64,000 bases of DNA, from positions 29,214,177 through 29,278,176 of the forward strand of contig JAJEKV010000001.1 in assembly GCA_021234155.1 (NCBI GenBank). The letters run 5' to 3'. The stretch's first letter is position 1, and every line of letters begins with the position of its first letter. The stretch is from Isoetes taiwanensis (taxonomy: Eukaryota; Streptophyta; Lycopodiopsida; Isoetales; Isoetaceae). The position numbers and the translations under genes are program-made. The notes beneath the pieces are model-generated. The model worked only from the letters and a program-made list of their open reading frames with translations, had not been told where the DNA came from and did no database searches. Positions 54,906 to 64,000 of this stretch are shown here, in pieces.

Positions 54906-55860
54906 AGCAATTCAAGAAGAAGAATTGGAGAAGAAAGACTTGCAACAACTTTATCCTATTCTGGTAATCAATGCAAGTGAGGAAAAACAGGTAAAGGAAG
55001 TTAAACTGAACAAAAAAGGTCTAGATAGAATTTTATATGTTGGAGATTTGTTCAAAGAAGAGGATCAGTCTTTTGTTACTAAGTTTTTTAATGATTGAAA
55101 AGATATCTTTGCCCGGAATTATGATGAATTGGTTGGTGTTGATAAAAGAATATGTGAGTTTGAAATAAAAATTAAGGAAGGTATGAAATATGTGGTTCAA
55201 AAGCTGAGAAGAATTAATGCATTTTTGCTTTTCCTGATTAAAGAAGAATTATACAAAATGAAAGATGCTGGTGTGATTTCAGAAATTGTAAATCCTGAAT
55301 GGTTATCTTAAGAAAAATAAAACTATAAGGATTTGCATTGACTATAGGGACTTGAATAAAGCCATAATTAAAGACTGCTACCCTTTGCCTTTTTTGGAGG
55401 AAGTTTTACATGCAGTTGCAGATAAAGAAATATATTCTTTCTTATATGGTTTCTCAGGCTTCAATCAAATAAGCATAAAAGAGGAAGATCAGCCAAAGAC
55501 CTCATTCATTACACCTTGGGGAACATTTGCAATGAGGAGAATGCCCTTTGGATTAATGAATGCATCAGCAACCTTCCAAAGGGCCATGGATACCATTTTC
55601 AAGGATATGCCCCCAACTGCATTTCGTCTCTTCTTGGATGATCTTTGTTTAGGTACCTCTCTTAAAGACCATTTTGATTTCCTAACAAAGTTATTTGCCT
55701 TATGCAGAAAAGGAGGTGTCAGTTTAAACCCAAAGAAATGTGTTTTTCTGTGTTCAAGAGGAGAACTGCTTGGACATGAAGTATCTACAAAAGGTATTCA
55801 GGTAGCAGAAGCTAAAATTGAGGCTCTGAAGAAGCTAGCTCCTCCCAAAACACTGAGGTA
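54906..55860 (+). pseudogene. Ty3/gypsy G5 reverse transcriptase
   Basis: The frame runs from the linker (LAEEAIQEEELEKKDLQQLY) into the RT. A TGA is at about 55096 (FFND*K), then VQKLRRINAFLLFLIKEELY. A short deletion at about 55310 removes the CIVPVEK block and shifts the frame. RICIDYRDLNKA-like sequence and the intact FLDDLCLGT (with MPFGLMNASATFQRAMD before it) follow. The thumb region GVSLNPKKCVFLCSRGELLG ends at a TAG at 55859-55861. Confidence 0.85.
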
Positions 55861-55861
55861 G

Positions 55862-56209
55862 GTAAAAAGTTTCATGGGAATGACTAGTTTTTTAAGAATG
55901 TATGTCCCTCACTTCTCACACACTATGAATCCAATTTCTAACCTCACAAAGGTTGGTAAATTCTCTAAGAATGAAAGCAAACAAATTTTGGTTGATTGGA
56001 ATGAAGAATGTCAAGAGTCCTTTCACAAAATCATCAATGCTATCTGCCATTCTATTCTGTTGAAGCCCCCAGACTTAGAAAAGCCTTTCAAAGCCTATAT
56101 TAGTGTCACCAAGAGGGCAATTGGTGTGGCATTGCTGCAAAAAGACCATGTTATTGCCTTTGCCAGCAAAATGTGGTCTGACATTGAGCTAAGATATCCT
56201 AGGCTGGAG
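55862..56209 (+). pseudogene. Ty3/gypsy G5 degenerate gypsy RNase H, cut
   Basis: This contains VKSFMGMTSFLRMYVPHFSH, then the gypsy-type RNase H segment KPFKAYISVTKRAIGVALLQ and ELRYPRLE. The place of the first catalytic aspartate holds serine or threonine (ISVT). The copy is cut at about 56209 by a Helitron helicase remnant, and about 150 bp of host element are missing across that insertion. Confidence 0.75.
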
Positions 56210-58195
56210 ATCTCTTCGTTATTCGTGTCATTGCGGTGTACAATAATTGTCCGTGTGCAAACACATCATAGGCAAATCTATGACTACACGATCCAATGTT
56301 AATCCTTGAAAACTAATGAATGTAGTGGAATAGGCAAGCCTTAATGGCAACTGTCGTCTATGAATTGTCCAATGCCGATTTTCTGGTTGATAGAAAAAGT
56401 CTGTACGTGATATTGCAAAATTGGTTTGGTTTGGATGTGTCGTTGAATCGATGATTTTGGCTATAAAAACTTTATTGTGCAATGACTCGATTATTACTCT
56501 CACATTGCTCACGAGTCCTTTGTCCATATCCAGTCGTTTCATGACGTGGCATATTACTCCATTTTTTAGTCTAATTTTTGTGATCTGGTATTCCTGAATG
56601 TGTAAAGTTCATTAAGAAGTCGACAGTTGCATATGGGTGATCTTCGACGTGTTGATCTTATTCAGTGATATGGTCATAACTATAGTAATATCGGTTGTCT
56701 GTTGGTACCAAGTCTATTATACGATCATTACGGTCATCAATATATTTGTTCAGAGGAGATAGAAATGCTCGTTTCTCACGTACTTTTTCCTCTACTACAA
56801 GTACTTCAGAGTTTTGTATCCTAACCTCTTTGCTTGAGTCCGAACTTGGCTATTATTTTTCTTGATCAAGGTTTATGAGAAGGGTAGCATTTGTTCCACT
56901 TGGTGCGATCTTATTCATCATATCTGCCAAACTCTTCTCCATAATTAGATGTTGCTTCTCTAGCTACTCGGCCTTCTCCTGGGTGGTTACTTAGCTAATT
57001 GAACATTCTCATGTATCTTTTATAGGCGATAGAATCTTTCTCAGAGAGTATGGTACAACAGGAAGTAGGTTTTTTGCCTTATCAACGAGGGGACCTCAAT
57101 CAGTGTTGGCTACTACTTTTTCAAATACCCGGCCCTCCAACATGAAGTTCACAGCAAGTGGTATCAAGAGGGGTGAAAGCCTCAACAAGATAACTAGCCA
57201 GATTGATCGCAATCCCATTTTTATTCAAGGTCCCCTTCTCTTTTGTCATCAATTCGAGAGTGATGTCTTTACGGACTTTCTTCACAATCAGGTACTTCTT
57301 CCTCGTCTTCTGCCTTGTAAAATACATTTTTCAAAGCAGGATCATCTAAAAGAAAACATTGCTATGCACCTTTATTTGACGACCCTTTGCTTTTAGCTGC
57401 CTCATAATCATCATCTGGAACCTGGGATATCATGATAAAAATTATACAAGAGGTTTTATACTGCAATTTCAAATCTATATCCTTTGTTTTAAATAGAAGA
57501 CAACCCTCCCTAACCACCTTCAGGCATTCCAAGTCGTATGAAGCGATCAAAGCATGCATATGAGGTTCTCCTGGGAGACAGATAATCACAATAATAAAAT
57601 GCTTCTCTATTGTTAAGCCTATGCAGCTAGTAAACTGTTGTAGTCTTTTTGACTCATCCCCATTTCTCCCTTCGCAGTTCTGCCATCCAATACAAATACG
57701 TTAAAAAGATAGAGGTATCGTATGCGTAGTGTACATACAGTACGTAAAGTACGTACTTACCTCTAACTTGTGCATAATATTTTGTTATTTATATGATCTC
57801 ATTAGTTTTCTAAATCTTTTTTGTTCTAATAGTTGAACAACCTTTCTTAGTTTTTGAAAGTTCTAGATCATTTATTGACTATAGCAGCAATTTATGCAAG
57901 TTAAATAAATAAACTTGGCATGCGTTTACCGAATGCATGTATTTGCTGTAATTTACTGCATTATATAAGACCAATAATCCATAGCTATCCAATCAGCCAT
58001 GATTGGTATAAAATTTGAATAATTTCTCAAGTTCAATGTTCACTACCTGTAAATATTAGTTATCCCAATAAAGATCGCACAATAAATTATCTATAACGTC
58101 TAAACTATCCAAAATTTGATGCCAGATTATCCAAAATCAAATGGTTAAGATCATACACAATCTATAAGTTACTCTCCTTTTTGCAAAGAAACAGC
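56210..58195 (-). mobile_element. Helitron helicase (Pif1-like) remnant
   Basis: The minus strand around 56870-56228 encodes the end of a Pif1-type helicase in two frames. These are PYATVDFLMNFTHSGIPDHK (about 56650-56590) and then KRLDMDKGLVSNVRVIIESL, HNKVFIAKIID and RQLPLRLAYSTTFISFQGLT followed by LDRVVIDL. The order SG.P.H.., GL.N..R.I and PL.LAY...I...QG.TLDRV is typical of the RepHel helicase C-terminus. A stop and a frameshift separate the pieces. The helicase N-terminal motifs and the Rep nuclease are not recognisable in 57000-58195, which is AT-rich. No Helitron end is seen at either edge, so it is a truncated relic. Confidence 0.7.
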
Positions 58196-59196
58196 CCAAA
58201 GCCAAGTTATGTAGATGGGCTTGTAAAGTTCAAGCTTACAACATTACAATCAAAGTTGTGAACTTAGTTGAAAATTCCAGTTCTTATTTGCCCTATGCTC
58301 TGTTTGAACACGAGGATCAAGAAGGATTAAATGATGTTGATTGTGTCACTAACTTGGTTGCTTTTCATGCAAAAGATTTGGACTGGCAAAGAGATATCAG
58401 GAAGTATCTTGAAAACAATGAGTTACCAAAGAACTTAAGTAACAGTCAGGAAAGGAGATTCAAGGAGAAGTGCAAGAAATTCAGATTGATTGGAGAGGTA
58501 CTGTGGAAGGTTGACAAAGAGAGAGTGTTGCTGAGGTATGTTGATCCTGAAGAAGCCAAAATGATCATTGAGGCTTGTCATGAAGGCATTTGTGGTGGAC
58601 ACTTTGCTGCTGACACAACTGCCAAGAAGATCTTGAGGTCAGGATATTTTTGGCCCACTCTTTTCAAAGATTGCTATAATGTTATCAAATGTTATCATAA
58701 ATGCCAAATCTTTGGCAAAAGGGCATTGCAACCAGCCCCTCTCACTGCCATAACTTCTCCAAGGCCATTTCAAACATGGGGACTTGATTTCATAGGTCCA
58801 ATAGATCCACCATCCTCAGCTCAGCATCAGTTTATTCTTGTGGCTGCACATTACTTTACCAAATGGGTTGAGGCAGTTCCTCTAAGGGAAGCAAATGCAT
58901 ACACCACATCAAGATTTATTCATGAAAACATATGTGCTCGATTTGGAATCCCTTTTAAAATTATCTCTGATAGGGGAAGTCAGTTTATGACCCAAACTAT
59001 TGCCTTACTGCTAGCTACTTTGAAAGTCAAACACACCAAAGCTCAGCATACTATCCTCAAGGTAATGGTCAAGCCGAGTCAACCAACAAGGTATTGAAGT
59101 CAATTTTGAAAAAGACCATTAGCATTTCCAAAAAAGATTGGCACCTCAAACTCTATGATGCACTATGGGCATACAGAACTACCACAAGGCCCCCAA
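58196..59196 (+). pseudogene. Ty3/gypsy G5 integrase
   Basis: This is the best-preserved integrase in the window. The frame from 58258 gives 279 residues. It has the zinc region GICGGHFAADTTAKKILRSG, then YFWPTLFKDCYNVIKCYHKC. The core follows with the first D in GLDFIGPIDPPSS and the second D in ISDRGSQFMT. A frame slip at about 59040 affects the third block, so the E is read in another frame. The sequence ends AYRTTTRPP at about 59196, where unrelated DNA starts. The C-terminal domain is missing. Confidence 0.85.
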
Positions 59197-59269
59197 AAAT
59201 GAACTTGTATAAAAAATTAGCATGAAAACCAGTATATATGTGATTTTTTTATACGACAATACAAAATGT

Positions 59270-60060
59270 AAAGAAAAATCATGTGTTCTTCCTAGTTTTG
59301 CAAAATCAATAGCGGTTGATATCATATTATTTGTACTAATTTATAGATTTACAGTAGTTTCTAGAAATCATCATTAGTTTGTATGATTATTTTTTAATGT
59401 ACAACGATTTAGCAAAATCATATCTTGTTTAATTACATGATTTCTACGATTGTACAATAGGTTTTTGAAATCATCAATAGTTTAGAAGAGGTGTTTTAAG
59501 CATATGCTGATTTTGAAAAACCAATAGTGGCTCATATCGTATTTTTTTGTGCTAATTCAAATTTTTACACTAGTTTATAGGAATCATTATTAGTTCGTAA
59601 AGTTGTTTTTAAGTGTAGATTGATTTAGCAAAATCACTAATAGTTTATATCATATTTAATTACCTGAATTCTAGAATCGTATAATAGTTTTTTGAAATCA
59701 TCCATAGTTTAGAAGATGTATTTTAAGCATATATTGATTTTGCAAGACCAATAGTGCTTCAGATCGTATTTTTTGTACTAATTCAAAGATTTACGGAAAT
59801 CATAATTAGTTTGTGAGATTGTTTTTAAGTGTATAGTTTTTTAGCAAAATCATTGCTAGTTCATATCATGTTTACTTACATGAATTCTACAATCGTACAA
59901 TAGTTTTCTGAAATCATCAATAGTTTAGAAGATGTGTTTTAGGCACATATTGATTTTGCAAAACCATTCCTAGTTCGTACTATATTTAACTTATGAATTC
60001 TAAAGTTTATGATGGTCTTTGAAAATCATCATTAATTTAATGGAATGATTTTTCTATATA
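59270..60060 (+). repeat. Degenerate satellite, about 220-bp period
   Basis: The motif TCATCAATAGTTTAGAAGA and a following GTGTTTTAAGCATAT recur at about 59471, 59697 and 59914. The segment TAGCAAAATCA recurs in step with it. About three and a half copies are present, each with substitutions and small indels. It lies in the DNA that follows the truncated G5 integrase. Confidence 0.75.
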
Positions 60061-60631
60061 CATTTTTAGTATCATAATTTCAGATGCGTTTACATGCTAT
60101 TTGTCACAAATTTGTATTCTACCACGTTCTTCTTATTAGTTAGCTTATTCTTGTGTTAATCGTGTTGTTAGTCTTGTATTTTTTCAAATGCAACTATTTT
60201 GAGCCTTAATAAATATGCAAAGCTTCTAAATATATAGGAAGCACACGCATGTAAGGCTTCGTAGAATCAAATGAGCCTTATCAATAAATTTTACAAAAGA
60301 AAAATAAACAACATGCCACTAATGACATAGATTAAAATCAATGTGTTGCTTTGCAAAACAATAAACCTTGTAATGAATTGATATCTGGCTTGTAACTGAT
60401 TAGTAACTTGTGATTACTGCAACGTCAAAAACCAAAGGTGAATGCTTTGTCTCCGTTACTTAATATTGTAAGAAACCTTATAATGTCATTTAGCCAAGAA
60501 ATTGACAATTGTTTTGTGAGGTTTAGCGCAGGAATAATGACCATTCATATGTAAATATAGAGATACCATCAACACCATCTCAAATAACAATTTTATAGCG
60601 CGTAGCTTGTCAAGGTTAATATCTTATGAAA
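60061..60631. other. Gene-free stretch
   Basis: AT-rich sequence between the satellite and the direct repeat. I see no ORF, repeat or element end in it. Confidence 0.4.
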
Positions 60632-61498
60632 GGAGCATGCCGGTTGGCATGCAACGACATCTCGACTGTGCGGTTGCATCCAAAAGGCCAGAGTTATCCT
60701 ATGACACATGTCTGAGGAGTAGGGAATTGATCAAACGCCCGGACTGCCAAGTATGTGCAGCGCTAGGCTAGGAGTGCGTCGAGAGAAAGATAGACTAGTT
60801 GCTTGTACCAAATCGAGTTTGGCTATGTTGGTCATAATCGCTGGTCCCATTCTTTGGACTCATGCTCAAAGTCAAAACCACATTCTGAGCTGGCAGGAAT
60901 GGCTGAACTGGAGGGGCACATCATTTCCCCCTCGTGTCCTATGCCGGTGAAGGGGAAATTTTGGGGGTTGGGACATCCGGCGGATGTTCATTTTTTCTTT
61001 TTGAGAACGTTTCCTGGAACATGAGCTACTATTTGAACGATGGGATTAACAAATGGAGCTGTTTTATTGCCCGATACCTAAACCCTAGTAAATTTGTATG
61101 GTTTAGGTTTTGGCAGCCTTCCCTGCCTCTGAAGGGGTCGAGAGCTTGTGTACAGGGTTCCTTCGAGGGTTCGAGGAGAGATAGGAGAACAAAAAACTCT
61201 TCCCAAGTGCCAGTTCCAAACTTGCCCCGTTGTGATGGCTCACGAACTCTGGACATTGTGCGAGCGGAGCATGCCGGTTGGCATGCAATGGCATTTCGAC
61301 TGTGCGGTTGCATCCAAAAGGCCAAAGTTATCCTATGACACATGTCTAAGGAGTAGGGAATCGATCAAACACCCGGACTGCCAAGTACGTGCTAGCATTT
61401 AATTATAGCACTCGGCTAGGAGTGCATCGAGTGAAAGATAGACTAGTTGCTTGTAGCAAATCGAGTTTGGCTCTGTTGGTCATAATCATTGTTCTCAT
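60632..61498 (+). repeat. Direct repeat of about 220-235 bp, 634 bp apart
   Basis: 60632-60850 recurs at 61266-61498 with few differences and one small insertion in the second copy (about 61393-61408). The unit begins GGAGCATGCCGGTTGGCATG and ends with GTTGGTCATAATC. The DNA between the copies is GC-richer and has an ORF (60934-61338) that I do not recognise. Such spacing could come from a tandem duplication or from the ends of a larger repeat. Confidence 0.8.
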
Positions 61499-61790
61499 TT
61501 GTGGGGTATAGTTCCATAAGTTGGGGTATATAGTGTAGAAAAGTTAGCAAGATACTATAAGGATTGGGCCAAATGTACACAAAGATGTTGATTCAATACA
61601 TGTATTTGAACAACTTGAAGTGAAGAGCCTCTCGCTACCCTGCGTCACCTCTCGTATAAATATGCACCTAAACGAAAGCGGGTTCAAAGGGGGATTTTGT
61701 TAAAAGTATAGGATGTAATGGTTTATGTTGTCAAAAGATATTTTTGGCCCCTTCAAGGCTTGGGAGGGAAGTCGTACATCTTAGACAAAA
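61499..61790. repeat. Diverged foldback-family member
   Basis: GCGTCACCTCTCGTATAAAT then ATGCACCTAAACGAAAGCGG corresponds to the right terminus of the foldback family at 1216-1260 and 24068-24120. It is followed by an AAAGGGGGATTTT stretch and GGCCCCTTCAAGGC. The left terminus is not recognisable, so this is a partial, older copy. 61791-62264 shows nothing recognisable. Confidence 0.55.
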
Positions 61791-62264
61791 TATGCAGCAT
61801 AATTCTTGCTTTCTATTAAGTGGGCAAAAGCTAATGTTTGCAATTCTTAGCCTTAAAGAATAACATGAATTTCACAAATTCGACCATCATATCAATTGTT
61901 TGCAATAACGTGAGGTAGGAGGATGTAGATTTATGAAAAAAGACAATATACTTGATGAGCGGACTTCAAACAACCATAATTAAAAAGAAAACATACATCT
62001 ATCATTATTGTGCAACAAACAAAAGCCATCTTTGAATTGAGAAGCAATGAAAAAGAAAAAGCAACTTAGACTTGAAGCAAGAGAACCTTGAAATTTTATG
62101 AGGCCCAAATGCAAGAAGTAAATTGGGTCCAATTTAGAAATATACACTTGAAGGACCTGTACAAACTTGAGATAAGTGACATTATTGATTTATTGGTAAT
62201 TCACTATAAAATATCTCCCCTACAATAATAATTTTGTCACTTAAAATGGTCAAGAAAGGGTCCT

Positions 62265-62925
62265 CTATGTTCGAACTTTTTCAATGAATGGAAGGATGTG
62301 TTTGTCTGGGATTATAATGAGCTGATTGATGTAGATAGAGGTGTGTGAATTTGAGATAAAAATTAAGGAAGGAATGAAGCCTGTCATGCGAAAATTCAGA
62401 AGAATAAATGTTGCATTGCTTGATCTTATCAAGGATGAATTGCATAGAATGAAAGATGTTAGTGTGATAGCTAAGATTGTAAATCCTGAGTGGCTGTCAT
62501 GCATTGTGCCTATTGAGAAAAAAAAAACAGAACCATCAGAATATGCATTGACTACAGGGAACTTGAACAAAGCAACCATTAAAGATTGTTATTCTTTGCC
62601 CTTTTTGGAAGATGTCCTACATGTTGTAGCAGGTACGGAAATGTATTCTTTTTTAGATGGTTTCTCAGGTGCATCAAGGAAGAAGATCAGCCCAAGACAG
62701 CCTTCATCACACCTTGGGGAACCTATGCCATGAAAAGGATGCCTTTTGGCTTGATGAATGCCTCAGCAACCTTTCAAAGGGCAATGGATGCAATATTTAA
62801 AGACATGCCTTCACATTTATTCAAAGTAGTTCTTCAAGAGAGGATCACTTTGATTATCTCACAAAGGTATGTTCAATGTGCAGAAAAGGAGGAGTCCAAA
62901 AAAATGCATCTTCCTGTGCTCTAAA
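62265..62925 (+). pseudogene. Ty3/gypsy G6 reverse transcriptase
   Basis: This copy starts at the RT N-terminus (about 62277, NEWKDVFVWDYNELIDVDRG), without gag, protease or upstream RNase H in view. The frame changes several times. CEFEIKIKEGMKPVMRKFRR, CIVPIEKKK and ATIKDCYSLPFLEDVLHVVA are in one frame. IKEEDQPKTAFITPWGTYAM and MPFGLMNASATFQRAMDAIF are in another. The catalytic FLDDLCLG block is destroyed by indels at about 62820-62860 (SHLFKVVLQERIT). Confidence 0.8.
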
Positions 62926-63732
62926 GGAGATTTTTTGGGACACGAGGTATCAAATAAAGGCATTCAAGTGGCTGAAAGCAAGGTGGAGGCTTTAAAGAAA
63001 TTGGATCTACCAAAAACTCTCAAGCAAGTCAAAAGTTTTATGGGAATGGTGAGCTTCCTAAGAATGTATGTACCACACTTCTCACACACTATCAGTCCTA
63101 TCTCCGAACTTACCAAGGTTGGAAAATTCACTAAGAATGAAAGCAAGCACATATTAGTGAAATGGAATGAAACTTGTCAGGAAGCTTATGAGACAATCAT
63201 AGAATCCATATCTAAATCTACTCTATTGAAACCCTCTGATCCTAAGAAGCCTTTTCAAGCTTATTTGAGTGTGATCAAGAGAGCCATAGGATTAGCATTA
63301 CTCCAGGAAGATAGAGTGGTCACATTTGCAAGCAAAATCTGGTCTGACACTGAAATGAGGTATCCTAGGCTTGAGAAAAGTGCAGCTGCTCTTATGTTCT
63401 TGACAGATAGACAAGGACACCTCATTCAAAATAGCCACACTCAAATTTTTATGAAACAAAAAAATCCTATGTTCCTTTTATTTGCCAAAAATCAACCCAA
63501 GGCCAAAATATGCAGGTGGGCATGCAAGGTTGAAACATATGACATCAGTGTAAAAGTAGTTAACTTGATTAATGATCCAAGTGCCTACCTGCCATATATG
63601 CTCTTTGAACATGAGGATGAGGAAGGTTTGTTTGATGATAATGCAAATATGAAAATTAACCTTGTTGTGGCCATTGTGAAAGAAACAGATTGGCAAGAAG
63701 AGATCAGGATGATGAGTTACCCAAGGAGTTGA
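62869..63732 (+). pseudogene. Ty3/gypsy G6 RT end and degenerate RNase H
   Basis: A long open frame continues from CIFLCSKGDFLGHEVSNKGI through VKSFMGMVSFLRMYVPHFSH. It covers the complete gypsy-type RNase H: AYLSVIKRAIGLALLQEDRV, then EMRYPRLEKSAAALMFLTDR and QGHLIQNSHTQIFMKQKNPM. The first catalytic aspartate position holds serine (LSVI), and no D follows the TQIF strand where TDH is expected. It then leads into RWACKVETYDISVKVVNLIN, the link to integrase. A small deletion at about 63710 shifts the frame before the integrase. Confidence 0.85.
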
Positions 63733-64000
63733 ATGCAAATCAACAAAAAAGGTTCAAGGATAAATGCAGTAAATTTAGACTGATTGGTGATGTTTTGTGC
63801 AGGATTGACAAGGAGGGAAGAATGCTAAGATGTGTTGACAAGGAAGAGGCTAAGCTAGTGATTGAAGCATGTCATGAAGGTGTGTGGTGGACATTTTGCT
63901 GCTGATACAACTGCTAAAAAAATTCTTAGATCTGGGTATTATTGGCCTACATTGTTTAGAGATTGTTACAATGTGATCAAATGTTGCCATAAATGTCAGA
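63690..64000 (+). pseudogene. Ty3/gypsy G6 integrase start (runs off window)
   Basis: The N-terminal integrase region reads ELNANQQKRFKDKCSKFRLI, then CRIDKEGRMLRCVDKEEAKL and VIEACHEG. A one-base change near 63880 breaks the GGHFAADTTAKKIL segment, which continues in the other frame (RSGYYWPTLFRDCYNVIKCC). The zinc-binding C-x2-C follows at the window edge. The catalytic core lies outside. Confidence 0.75.

Noticed and set aside
26769-64000. Endogenous pararetrovirus or other viral integration
   Set aside because: LTRs, an integrase and the Ty3 domain set are present. No movement protein, coat protein or other virus-specific gene is seen.

Overview
The window is nuclear DNA of a land plant, and almost all of it is nested transposable elements. 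The evidence is spliced plant-type gene fragments (casein kinase 2 alpha, DDB1, a DUF1365 protein), Tat-like Ty3/gypsy retrotransposons, a plant-type LINE, and Helitrons with classical ends. The sequence is AT-rich and has long gene-free stretches, which fits a large repeat-rich genome such as a fern or gymnosperm. The species cannot be decided from the sequence. I see no intact host gene, rRNA, tRNA or CRISPR array.

Layout. 1-6116: minus-strand LTRs of a Ty3 family, one split by a 3.7 kb foldback-type insertion (977-4662), the other truncated where it abuts its neighbour at 4938. 6117-9832: gene-free repeats. 9833-20982: an 11.15 kb non-autonomous Helitron with captured DUF1365 exons, a 5'-truncated LINE, a three-copy intronic repeat, and a 3.8 kb TIR element that holds arrays of perfect hairpins. 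21436-26768: a 5.3 kb near-perfect palindrome whose arms carry fragments of a SANT-like gene, DDB1 and an EF-G-like GTPase, plus an unknown ORF. 26769-64000: a pile of at least five related Ty3/gypsy copies, called G2 to G6 here, all broken.

Three insertions in that pile are unusually readable. A 4,662-bp minus-strand Helitron (39304-43965) carries the last seven exons of casein kinase 2 alpha and sits in the gag of G4. Its removal at A|T leaves the gag reading frame continuous. A 6.5 kb LINE (46994-53508) with a 14-bp target duplication sits in the G5 leader. A Helitron helicase relic (56210-58195) sits between the G5 RNase H and integrase regions.

The retrotransposon family has a notable domain order, seen in two copies: gag (three CCHC knuckles), protease, an RVT_3-type RNase H, then reverse transcriptase, a degenerate second RNase H, and integrase. 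In known Tat/Ogre elements the extra RNase H normally lies after the RT. The LTRs share a terminal hairpin and paired CACGTGG boxes upstream of a TATA box.

The best candidates for something new are the gene-fragment palindrome (a natural hairpin-RNA source against DDB1 and EF-G), the two related gene-capturing Helitrons, the RNase H placement, and a LINE whose RT gap is filled by a three-piece patchwork copied from the LINE's own first 62 bp.
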